This document shows positions 46,923 through 57,298 of a stretch of 64,000 nucleotides of DNA, in pieces. This DNA is from Narthecium ossifragum. Its lineage: Eukaryota; Streptophyta; Magnoliopsida; Dioscoreales; Nartheciaceae. Position 1 is the stretch's first letter. Each line of letters opens with the position of its first letter. The DNA lies in contig OY986972.1 of assembly GCA_963920575.1 (NCBI GenBank), positions 16,286,502 to 16,350,501 of the forward strand, written 5' to 3'. Below the pieces are notes generated by a model. It worked only from the letters and a program-made list of their open reading frames with translations, was not told the DNA's origin and made no database searches. The position numbers and the translations under genes are program-made.

Positions 46923-49196
46923 TGTGAGGACCTGTCCCTCTATTCCTGTAGCTCGTTGTTAACCACAAGGGCAATTTGGTAAATTGCGCCTTGTTGGTTT
47001 GTTTCACACCCGCGTGTGCGCACACCGGCCTAGTTTTGGTGTATGTGTTTGAATAGAATGGTTAGGTAGACCCGGGATCGGAAGATCCCAGCCCGGGCAC
47101 GCAGAAGCCTGCTTTTGGACAGCTAGCGGCCCGTGAGCGATCGATCGCTCCTTGGAGCGATCGATCGCTATCGTGTCGAGTCGGTGGGTTTTCCTTCGAG
47201 AGAACGGCTGTCATTGGCCGTCACTCTCCCCTGTCAGAAGGGGAGAACTTTCCCTCCCCTCCTCCCCCCTTTTTCCCGGCCTTCCCGGCTTTCCCATGCC
47301 TTTTCTTCCTCTTCTCTTCCTTCACTTCACTTCTCTTCCTTCTTCCTTCCTTCTTCTTCTTCCCGCAAGTTCTGCTTGCTCTGTTTTTCTTCCGACAGCC
47401 CCCTTCTTTTTCTTCGTTCTCCCTCCTCCGGCCACCATTTTGAGTGTTCCAAAGCTTGTTGGATCCGTGGCGGCGTAAGGAAGATCCCTAGCATGGTTTA
47501 GTTGCTTGGTTAGCGGCCGTTTAGCGGGGAATCAGTTGAGGATTAGCGTTTCAGGTAGGTTTCTACCTACCTGAGTTAGTTTAATGGGTTTCTCTTAATC
47601 TAGCCATTTGATTTTGATGTTCTTTGTGTTGTTGGCTTCCTCTTGCTTAGTATAATTTCTGGTATAAGTTTCATAAGGTTTGGTTGAGATTTTAGTAGGA
47701 TTTATGCATGTTTAATCTCGGATTTTTCGGTTTCTGTTGTTCTTCAAGAACAGCCGGTTTGCGGTGAGTTTTCCGACCGGTACGTGCATGCTCTTGGGTT
47801 ATGATGAACATAAGAGTTGTAGATCTTTGAATATAGTCTCCAACCCAACTGATTTCATAGTTTGCTAATTTTCCTACGATTTGTTATGAATTTATTACTG
47901 GAGGGCTGCGTTGCAGCAAGTAATTGGTAAGTTAGTTTGATTGGCGGTTTTGATTAGTATTTTCCCGTTAATCTAGCCGTTGGATGTTTCTGAATTTTGG
48001 ATATGTTGATTCCGGCATATAGATCTACTGGAGTCTAAGTTGGATCTTGAATCCGACGTCATTTGAATATCGGATCAAAGGGACCAATTAGCTCTAGGTA
48101 GAGAATGTTTGGTGTTTTAAATATAATATTATATGTTCGGATTATAATATTATATTTTACTGTTCATCAACGGTTTTGGGGTTACTTCCCGTTGCAGGAG
48201 TCCACGGTTGACGGTCGTGGTACTGCCGTAATGCCGAGACCCGCTACGGATTGGCTAGCAGTGGTTGGTAGTACCGCTGCGGCGATCCGGTTGACTGTAT
48301 GCCCTTTATCGCTTTGTGGTTAACCGAGGGAGTCATGATCCTCGGGATTGTTTAGTGTAAATGGGCCGAAGGCATGCCCTTGAATTGTTGCCTGTTTATA
48401 CTGTTGCATGCATTGTTGCTTGTGCATTAGAGGCCTAGGGTTTGATTGTAGTGATGTTAGTCTAGTGGTAGAGGTCGTGTTAGCTCTGTTGCTTGGAGTG
48501 CTGAGAGTTAGTTGTCATAACCACGCTTGTTCCGCCAAGTGTGGAGGTCCCGCTTGGAGAGGGGTGTCCTACAGGTATCGTCATGTCCACCCTGTGTCAG
48601 GGAATGTCGGAGAATGTCCACCCTTGAACAGCGGCTGTCGGAGGGACGTACTTTGGACAGGTACCCTTCGGATTATTGAGGGGATTTATGGGGTCCTTGG
48701 CAAGCCTCAGTACTTGACACAGAGTTAGTTTAGTTGCAGTTCCCCCTTTCTTGTGTGTGGCGTAGAGTAGAACCCTACTAAGCTTAGTGCTCACTCCTAC
48801 CCAGGTGGCGTTTGCAGGTGCAAGTACCAGCTCTCCTTCGGTGGGCCCCAGTTGCTCGTCCTGCGGTGGCGCGACGACATCAGGGCATGTTTGAGGGCCA
48901 AGATTGCTTCTGCTGTGCCTTCTGGGAGACCTCTGTTGATGGCATCTTTTGTACATGAGAACTAATTTATGTAAATCTTAATGTAACTCTGTTGTATGTA
49001 TAATTTTGTAATACTAGTAGTTAGATATACTTCTGTCCTTTGACTGCTTGTTGTAATTGTTTCCGCCAGTTGCTGTTAGTAGATGTAGGAAACCCCCCCC
49101 TCGTGTCCCGGTCCGGATGGGTTTTCTGGGCCGGGGCGCGACAACTTGGTATCAGAGCATAGGTTGTAGATCCCAGGGAATAGGATCAGATCTCAA
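46923..49196 (+). mobile_element. Chromovirus LTR 'G' with primer-binding site and 53 bp of leader, truncated element
   Basis: The LTR 46923-49143 (TGTGAGGACC… to …GGGCGCGACA) is followed by TGGTATCAGAGC (49147-49158) and leader text matching that of the element at 57299. It then stops at about 49196, where copia integrase text resumes. So it is not a clean solo LTR. It is the same family as 57299-59657. One palindrome pair lies at 47139/47159. Confidence 0.8.
47139..47166. repeat. Palindrome pair, 20-bp spacing
   Basis: Two GCGATCGATCGC palindromes, cores starting at 47139 and 47159, about 215 bp into the LTR. Confidence 0.85.
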
Positions 49197-50449
49197 GATA
49201 TCAGATTGAACAAAATCAAAAGGTGCAGACGCCAAAGAGGTAATGCATTTAAAATATAAAGCCATTTGTTTGCCTAATTGAGAGGAAACACAATCAAATG
49301 ATTCAAATTGAATTTTTCCTAAGTGATCATTGGAAGCTTGTGATTGAACACGGGATAAAGAAATATGGGCAAGACGAGAATGCCAAATACTCGAAGAGAC
49401 AGTAGCAACAAGAGAGACAAGAACCTGAATCAGGAACATGCAAGGAGGAAAGCTCAAAAAGGCGACCAGCTTTACGAGCGGTCCCAATCAGTTGGCCCGT
49501 CTTTTGATCCTGCATTTCACATCCTTTATTTGAAAAAGTTACGGTAAGGCCATGTTCAACAAGTTGTCCAACAAAAAGAAGATTTAGTAATAAATTAGGA
49601 ACTAAATATGTGTTAGGAACTGAAAGAGTGGAGGTAGAGACATCCTATATGACTAATGGACATATACCATCAACAACATATATTTTAGGAGAACGAGTAA
49701 AAGATTTCTACAGGGACACCATAGAAGAGACAGAGGTCATATGATTGCAGCATGCAGAGTCTATGAACAAGGAAGATGTCATACTAGAGGGCACGGAGAG
49801 TGCAGGAGAAAGACCGGAAAGAACCCGGTGAATGATTGCCTCCAAGTCTGCTGCATTAAGAGATGATGAAGTAGACGTAGAAGACAAGCCAGGAGCAGGT
49901 TTGCTGGTAGAACCAATTGGAAAGAGACATTAGCCTTATCAGCATCTCTAGGTCCTTTTCTTATAATAGTTGCAGTAATGGCAATTGCCATGAAGATGGC
50001 ATGGTCTAAAATGAGTAGCAGTCCCTGGAGGAACGTTGCTAGAGTAGGCCATCACGTGCGCACTATGTTGGACCCAATTGAAAGAAACTGAAGTCATCAG
50101 AGTGCGATAGATCTCATGCTGGAGCTCGCTGGGAAGCAAAAACAGAAGTCGGAGAGAAGAAGATGAACTCGATCGCCGCTTATGGATCTGGAGCAGATGC
50201 TGATCGAAGAAGCAAAGCGGATTGGATCTGTCCCAATTGAAGAAACCTTGTGGAAGCTGGAAACACCGTTGCGGTAACTCGGTGCTAGTGGAGAAACTAG
50301 ATTGATGATGCTAGCTGTAAAAGGAACCGGCTGGATCAGATCTGAATACGGGTGTTGAACAGGATCGCGAGAGCGAATCGTCGCAAGGAAGGAGCTCGCG
50401 GGGGTTGTGAGCGTGAGAGTGCAACGTGAGAGGAGATCACTGTCGGAGA
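49197..50449 (-). pseudogene. Copia GAG-pre-integrase, protease region and part of gag
   Basis: At 49487-49197 the frame reads 'SSIWHSRLAHISLSRVQSQA', 'DCVSSQLGKQ' and 'FDFVQSDI', typical of the GAG-pre-integrase domain and start of integrase. Further upstream, 'HLHGNCHYCNYYKKR' near 49955-50000 resembles a decayed zinc knuckle. Protease text is too degraded to mark. Confidence 0.75.
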
Positions 50450-51360
50450 CAGGGGCGGATGCCAGGATTTAAAATCCGTCCGGGCTAACACTATCCTAAT
50501 GATTTGCTTGATGAAAACTATACCAATCACATGCTCACATTTTAATATAATATCTCTAATGGATTTCAAAAGGTCCGTTCCTATGTTTCAGTTACTGTTA
50601 CTCTACACAAGAACAAGAGACTATATCCAAACAGTAAATGCTTAAGTAGTGTTTTCAATATTCAAAGCACATTCTTTTCTAAATAGTAAAATTATTTATA
50701 AAATAATTCTGAAAACAAAAAAATTACAAGTGGGGTCTAATCTCTCAATTATACAACTACTAATCTTTTAAAGTCGTTTTTTTTACCTTATACGTTGTAG
50801 AAAATTATTTTTAAGAGAGACAAAACAATAAAATCAAGGGGCTATTAGGAGCCACGACATTAACTTAAAGCCTTGAACCCATGGGTGTCCTGCAAGTATC
50901 AAATACTATGTGAATAAATTATATGCCTATCAAATATTTTGATAAACGAATAAACAAATGTGAATAAATGAACTAAATATATGTCAGCAAGCCACCCAAT
51001 ACCCAGTCACTGGTCACTGACACCTAGCCATAGCACTTTTTAATTTTGACTCTATGGCGCTTTTTAATTTTAACTAGTTCCTACGGTGATGTCAGCAGGC
51101 CACCTACACCTAGCACCTTTTAATTTTAATTTTGACTCTTTGGCTGCTTTGGCGGTACTGGATTGCCTTTTAATTTTAATTTTGACTCTTTGCTGCTTTG
51201 ACAGTACTGGAGGGCTGACGGGTGGACTAGCCATTATATAGGCTGAATTTAATGTATTTATATTGAATTTAAATGAACTAAATATATAAATCCTTTAAAA
51301 AATTTCATGTGGGCTGCCCGGGCTACAGCCCGGTGCAGCCCACTCATAAATCCGCCCCTG
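50450..51360. mobile_element. Non-autonomous hAT element, 911 bp
   Basis: The ends are CAGGGGCGGA (50450) and its exact inverse TCCGCCCCTG (51351-51360). The flanking octamers GTCGGAGA and GTGGAAGA match at 6 of 8, fitting the 8-bp hAT duplication. Subterminal text near 51311-51340 is shared with the hAT copy at 5417. No coding region is present; repeated 'ttttaattttaattttgactc' phrases occur near 51030-51190. Confidence 0.85.
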
Positions 51361-51695
51361 GTGGAAGAATATCCGAGCTTGCCGGCCACAACCCAAGCAA
51401 GGCGAGAATCGCCAGTGAACACGAACTCGGAACGTCAAAGTTGCAAGGAAAGAGCCGGAGGTGATGGATCCCAAGTGAGCACAAGAAAACTTGGATCTCG
51501 AGCGAGAGATCCATGATGTTGCTGACGCGCCGAAAGCGAGGATAGAGAGCACACGCGAGGTTGGAGAAGGCTCGCGGCAGAGAAAAACGTCGTGGAGAAA
51601 GCAAAGAACGTGATATGAATGGTGATAAAACTTGAACGACACCAATCCAATTTGATCACGGACAATATGAGAAATCGATCTACTCTGATATCACG
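51361..51695 (-). pseudogene. Start of copia gag and primer-binding site
   Basis: The minus-strand text begins just after ATATCAGAG (primer site) with 'CGATTTCTCATATTGTCC' and a frame 'VIKLDW' onward. The frames are short and shifted; no gag motif is safe. It is assigned by position between 5' LTR and the GAG-pre-integrase part. Confidence 0.55.
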
Positions 51696-51892
51696 TTGAG
51701 ACTAAGGACAGAGAAAGATGGGAGAATTTTATGTGCATTCTCAGTGTTTTATAAATGCACAATGGGCCATTCCTTTTATAGGACAAGAGGCCAATTATAA
51801 AATATAAGAGTATAATAGTTAAGACCCACAAATCATCCTACTCTAGGTCCATCAATCATGGCCTAAAGTAAATAGATACATATATGCTAACA
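51696..51892 (-). repeat. 5' LTR of the copia element, about 197 bp
   Basis: On the minus strand it runs from TGTTAGCATATATG to …CTTAGTCTCAA, followed by the primer-binding site. A TATA-like 'ccttttataggac' block (opposite strand) is shared with the 3' LTR remnant. Confidence 0.75.
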
Positions 51893-53384
51893 ATTAATAC
51901 ATGTGTAAGTTAAACCATCCATGAAACAAACTAAAGATACCACTCGAGGGAAGGCAAGGGGATGTGGCTGCCACGTGTCACGTGAGAAGCCTAGCATACG
52001 AAAGAGACCGGTGAAGATGTTCTTACACGTCTCCTCTCTTTGTCCGAAAAAGGCCTGATCCAATTCAATTTTGACTAGGGTCATTGGGTGAAATACAGCA
52101 TTCAAATTGAATAGTAAAGAGAGCATATCTTTCAGGAAGCTAAACATTGACAAAAATATTTATTTTGGTATTTTGGTTTTTGGACAAGAATCTGGTCATA
52201 TTTGAGTAGATGACAAATAGTTGTTTATGTTGGATAAATGAAAAACTCATAAATTCTGCAAATTCTTTTCTTATTGTTTTGGGCGTAGCGGAGCCGAATT
52301 CTTAACAACATTATCAACAAGTTCCATATCTCTATATTTAGGAAATATTATTAAAAAACATCACACGAACGAATTCCTTATACTCAAATTCATTTCCTAT
52401 GTCATTTCCTAAAATCAATTTCATTCCTTATAATTAAGGAATCTATTAAAATTTAAAGAATGAGATAGTAAACGAGTTTGGGGATATCCAGACAGGGAAT
52501 CTGTCGGACAATATTTTTTAGTCATATTCTTTAAATTTAGGGATAGAGAACGGGATAGAGAATTTATTGAGAATGAAAAGGCATTCCCTATCCACTAAAT
52601 ATGTTACAGTTTTAAAAGTTTCAGTATTATTGGGAATTAATATATAGAAAACAACCGGGTGAATAAGGCAAAAGCTGATACCCTATATTGTAAAATGATA
52701 TAAAATCACATCAAAATAGGGGTGGGGATAGGAAAGCTGCTGATGATGTTCTAACAAAAAACATACAAAAACAATATATGCAAAAAAAATATACAACATG
52801 ATTCTGAAGCCTAAACGGAGCAAATATATATGCGGTTGATATCACCCTCCACCCTCCACTTTGGTTTGAAAATAGTTATCATAAATCTCTACTATTGGAA
52901 CATGAAGACGGAAGATGAGTCATCTAAGCTACTCCTACATGAACTACAAAAAAAATCATGCAACTAAAACCATTAAAAGAAAAAAAAAGGGAGGAAACAA
53001 AAGCAATGGGTATAGTATTCAATCCTGGCATAACAAAATTCGACTCTGATGTCTCTTATTGTAGTCCAGTCACAGTCCCCCACTAACCCTAGGGCTGTCT
53101 ATGGAGCTCACAAGCCCGAAACTTGACATGAAAATTTCAGCTTGAGCCCAGCCTGGCCCCAACCCAATTTCATAGGATCGATCTCAAGCCCGACCGGATA
53201 AATATTTTTTTTTGTAAGTGATGTTTCATAGTTTTCTTTAATCTATGCTATATTCTTATGTTATGTATATAACTTTGCTAGCCTTTGGGAGCCCGACTCC
53301 GAGTTTGGGTAAGGCAGCGGTATGGGTCTGAGTTTGACTGATTAGAATTGACCTGAATCTTGTGCGGATTCAATCTTGGGCGAT
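51893..53384. other. AT-rich stretch without recognised genes
   Basis: It has only short open frames (for example 51887-52153 minus) without known motifs, poly-A runs and no clear inverted-repeat ends. Confidence 0.6.
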
Positions 53385-54409
53385 AGGGGTGTCCAAATGG
53401 GCCGACCCTGTCCGGCCCGGCCTACCCAGGCGGGACCGGGTTGGAGATAATACACGGTCCGTTCCTGGTAATCATCCGGACGGGGGCGGGCCAGTACCAG
53501 GCCTAAAAGGCCTTCCACCCAGTCCAACCCAGTATGGCCCTGCTCGGCTTGAAGATCGGGGGCGGACCGGGCCGAACCCGATCCGATTAGTTTAAAAAAA
53601 AAAACGTTGTCACCACCGTCATCGATGATCGGAGAAGGGGGCTGGCATGGTCAAAGATGATCGGAGAAGGGAGGACCGTCGAGGTGAGGAGGTAGTGGGT
53701 GAGACTTGGCCAGCCGAGATCTGGATCGGGGACGACGAGGTGAGGAGGTAGGTGGCTGGATCGGGGCCGGCGAGGTGAGGAGGTAGGTGATGAGGTGGCT
53801 GGATCGGGGCGACCGGCGACCAGCTGGCTGGATCGGGGCGATCGGCGACAAGGTGGAGCTGGAGGGAGAGACCCGAGACCGGGATCAAGCTCTCCAGTTG
53901 CAGCTCAGACTCCGATCTAGCTTCGACTCCGCTCCGTCCCTCGATTGCGGCCGTCTTCTAAGAGTGGATCGTGTGGATCAGGGCGACCGGCGACGAGGTG
54001 GCTGGATCGGGGCGACGAGGTGGTTGGATTGGGGTGACCGGCGACGAGGTGAAAGCTTGGGCGCGGCGAAGAGGTTGGCGATCGGGCGGAGTGGAAGCCA
54101 GTGGAGGTTGGAGGAGAGATGGGGCTTGGCTGGGCCGTCGTCCGTGGAGGTGGAGCTTGGCAGGGCGACGTCGATCGATGACGGGGAGGCTGCGGCGTCG
54201 ATCGATGACGGGGAGGTCGTGACGTCAATTGATGACGGGGAGACCGTGACGTCGATTGATGACGGGGAGGTCGCGGAGCCTCCTCATTTCCCGCCTCCGC
54301 TGGTGAAGAGCGGCGACGCATCCGCCCCATCGAGGTCCATGGACAGGTTGGCGGACCCCCTCGCGGCGGGGACGACGAACGTTGCCGAGAAGCTGCGAGA
54401 GAGAGAGAT

Positions 54410-54448
<39 letters not shown>

Positions 54449-54635
54449 TGGCCTTTAAAACCCGGACCGGGCCGGGTCGGGTTTTTGACCAAGGGGCTCT
54501 GGTCCGGCCTTGAACCCGGATCAGCCCGGTCCAGCATGGCCAATACTCGGGCCGGACCGGGCTACGGCCTTGACGGGTCCGGTCCGGACCCATATCGGGC
54601 CCCGGACCGGGTCATTTGGGCTTTTTGGACACCCC
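53385..54635. mobile_element. GC-rich element with inverted ends, non-autonomous DNA transposon candidate
   Basis: The left end AGGGGTGTCCAAATGGGCC and the right end (inverse of GGGGTGTCCAAAAAGCCC) form imperfect inverted repeats, and both subterminal zones are rich in 'ggcccgg'. The interior holds a 30-bp tandem repeat (54165-54275, core 'gatgacggggag', four copies), other short repeats near 53700-54030 and a GA microsatellite (54395-54445). A 223-codon frame (53787-54458, plus) is made of these repeats. A clear target duplication was not found. Confidence 0.55.
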
Positions 54636-54671
54636 AATGGGCAAAGCTTGGCCCGGCCCTAACCGAAACCA

Positions 54672-56143
54672 TCATGGTTCTTCAGCTGACGAGAACCATA
54701 GGAAACTACGTGGCCCTCCTGCATGAGGACACACCCCAAATCCTCACCGCTGGCGTCGCAGTAAACACTGTAACCAATACCTCGCTCGGGGACGATCAGC
54801 ACTGGCGCACTGGTCAACCTGGTCCTCAGCTCCACGAAGGCTCGCTCACAAGCATCATCCCACACGAACGGGACGGCCTTCTGTGTCAGTCTGGTCAACG
54901 GTCCGGCAACTCTGGAGAAGTCCCGCACGAACCGCCTGTAGTAACCCGCCAAGCCTAAGAAACTACGGACCTCAAACACTGTCCTCGGTCTCTGCCACTG
55001 TACCACTACCTCGACCATGACCGGGTCAACTGAGATCCCTGCTGCCGACACCACGTGTCCAAGGAATCCCACCTGTGCAAGCCAGAACTCGCACTTGGAA
55101 ACCTTGGCATAAAGCCGATGCTCCCGAAGTAGCTGCAACACTGTCGCCAAGTGTCGCTCGTGCTCCGCCTCTGACCGGGAGTAGATAAGGATGTCGTCGA
55201 CGAACACCACCACGAACTCGTCTAGGAAAGGCCGGAAGATCCTCTGCATGAGATCCATGAACGCTGCTGGTGCGTTCATCAGCCCAAACGGCATCACCAC
55301 GAACTCGTACAGGTCGTACCGAGTCCGAAAAGCCGTCTTCGGGATGTCGCAATCCCGAACCCTCAACTGGTGGTAGCCGGTGCGGAGGTTGATCTTCGAG
55401 AACACTGAAGATCCTCGCAACTGGTCAAACAGGTCGTCGATCCTCGGCATCGGATACCTGTTCTTCACCGTCACCCTGTTGAGCCGCCTGTTGTCTATGC
55501 AAAGTCGAAGGGTACCATCCTTCTTCTTTGCGAACAACACTGGCGCCCCCCAGGGAGACATGCTGGGACGGATGAAACCTCTGCTGGTAAGCTCGTCTAG
55601 CTGGGTCCTCAACTCACTCGTCTCTGCTGGTGCCATCCTGAAAGCTGGGAGAGAGATCGGTGCGGAACCCGGTACCAGGTCGATCTCAAAATCAACCTCT
55701 CTGGGCGGTGGAAGCCCTGGCAACACGTCGGTGTAGTCGCACACGATCCTGGGGAAACTACTTTGCTGCACTCCCTCTGACCCAAATAGGGACAGGCTGG
55801 CCAGCAAGGCTGAAAGCTCGCTGCCACGCCTCTCCACACCACAAGCAAAGGAATCGGCTGAGAACCGATCCCCCAACAACACAAACTGTGTCCCATCGGG
55901 TGTCCAAGCGACCACCCTCCGGCGACCACAGTCGATGATAGCTCGGTATGCTGCTAACCAGTCCATACCGAGTATCACGTCGAAGCCTGTCATGTCTAGC
56001 ACCCACAGGTCTAGACAGACACGGAGGCCTCCAACCTCCAAAGAACAAGATCGGGAGACCCGGTCTACCCTGACTGTGCCTCCGATCGCTGAATCTACAG
56101 ACTGTGCCACCTCTAGCCAACTCGTCTCCAACCCTCTGAGCAC
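54672..56143 (-). pseudogene. Truncated chromovirus pol: protease remnant, reverse transcriptase, start of RNase H
   Basis: One open frame of about 490 codons contains the protease part after the active site ('[19 protein letters not shown]'), RT with '[11 protein letters not shown]', and RNase H up to '[19 protein letters not shown]' and 'YGSRQLKNH', where it is cut at 54672. The stretch equivalent to VLIDSG…SYI in the element at 25860-25899 is missing, so the protease active-site Asp is deleted although the frame stays open. RNase H, integrase, chromodomain and 3' LTR are absent. Confidence 0.88.
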
Positions 56144-57100
56144 GGATGGCTCTGCCGCTGCCTACTGATACTACTGCGGCTGCTGGTACTACTGGTACTG
56201 CTGTGGCGACTGGAAAAGCTGAACGATGTCCGGCTGCTCACGCACCGAAAAGCAAACACACACCCCCGCTGGCCGCCTCCACCTCTGGAGCGGCCTGGTC
56301 CCGCCCCTGATCCGGTCCCGCCACTGCTCCCCTGCCAAGCACTGGACCCTCCGCCTCGACTCCCCTGCGGCACCGCGCTCCTCGCAAGTGGCAGTCCCTA
56401 CGGTAGTGTCCCAGCTGCCCGCACGAGAAGCACGTGACTGACGCGCTATCAGGCTGCTGACTCTGGCCTCCCCCTGACGGAGCCTGCCCAGACGGCCCGC
56501 CCGTCAGGAGAAACTAGCCTGGCGAACTCGGCAACTGTGCCTGGAACTGCTGCGGGTGCTGCGACCGCTGCTGAAAGCGTCACTGACGCCGCTGGTTCCC
56601 TCTGCCGAATCCCCCTCTAAACTGGGGTCTCTGCGGTGTTCTGGTAGAGAATGCCGGTGGAACTGCCCGTCACCTCTCTTCTCGCAACTGCGCCTCTTCT
56701 GCCAAGGCGCAGTCCAGAACTGCTGAGTACGCCTAGAAGCGGTAAGAACTGGTCCGTCGCTTGATCTCTGATCGAAGCCTCTACTCAAACTGACGTGCCC
56801 TGGCCACTGGATCTGCTGCTACTGCCCCCACGAAACGGACCAAGTGCGCAAACCGGGTGGCATATTGCTGAAACTCCAGCGAGACCACCACAGCGGTCCA
56901 CGCGTCGACAGGAGCGAGAACCCCCTCCTCAGCGAGAAGGGTCTCCTCCCGTGCGATCGAAGCCGTCGCTGGTGATGGCTCAACCCGTCTAGCTCTGACC
57001 TCCCTGACAGGTGCTACCCTGTCTAGTCGGGCGGGTCGACCAAGTCGTGCCCCACCCCGACCATCAACCGAAGGTCAGCCTCGAGTTCCCAACATCTGCA
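56144..57100 (-). pseudogene. Gag of the truncated chromovirus
   Basis: Shifted minus-strand frames parallel the gag at 25900-27247. The zinc knuckle near 56395-56440 keeps its cysteines, with 'CGQLGHYRRDC'-like text after 'VTCFS'. The conserved core ('PPRFSG…DDWL') is largely deleted between 56870 and 56910, so this gag lacks its central domain. Confidence 0.75.
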
Positions 57101-57283
57101 CACTCACCAACAACAAACGAGCGTCCACTCGTTCGAAACCCAAGACAAAGCAGCACAACATAAAGCAGAAAAGCATAACACATCAAAAAGGAGCATGCAC
57201 GGATGTTCTAGACATAGAACTAACCCATTCCACGCTCAATCTCAACTGAATCCTGATCCTAAACCCTGGGATCTACAACCTAT

Positions 57284-57295
57284 GCTCTGATACCA
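57284..57295 (-). promoter_or_regulatory. Primer-binding site, initiator-Met tRNA
   Basis: TGGTATCAGAGC on the minus strand, 3 bases after the LTR end, identical to that at 27435-27446. Confidence 0.9.
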
Positions 57296-57298
57296 AGC

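Larger units (their letters stand above)
42329..51892 (-). mobile_element. Ty1/copia element with three insertions
   Basis: Order on the minus strand: 5' LTR 51892-51696, primer-binding site at 51682-51693 (ATATCAGAG), gag and zinc-knuckle region (51660 to about 50000, broken by a hAT element), GAG-pre-integrase and integrase (49487-46000), reverse transcriptase (45930-45400), RNase H (45300-42600), poly-G tract (42505-42522) and 3' LTR remnant (42329-42503). Insertions are 42740-45130, 46923-49196 and 50450-51360. All domains have stops or shifts. Confidence 0.85.

Noticed and set aside
53787..54458. 223-codon plus-strand open frame as a gene
   Set aside because: Built of tandem repeats and a GA microsatellite, no domain, opposite frame equally open.
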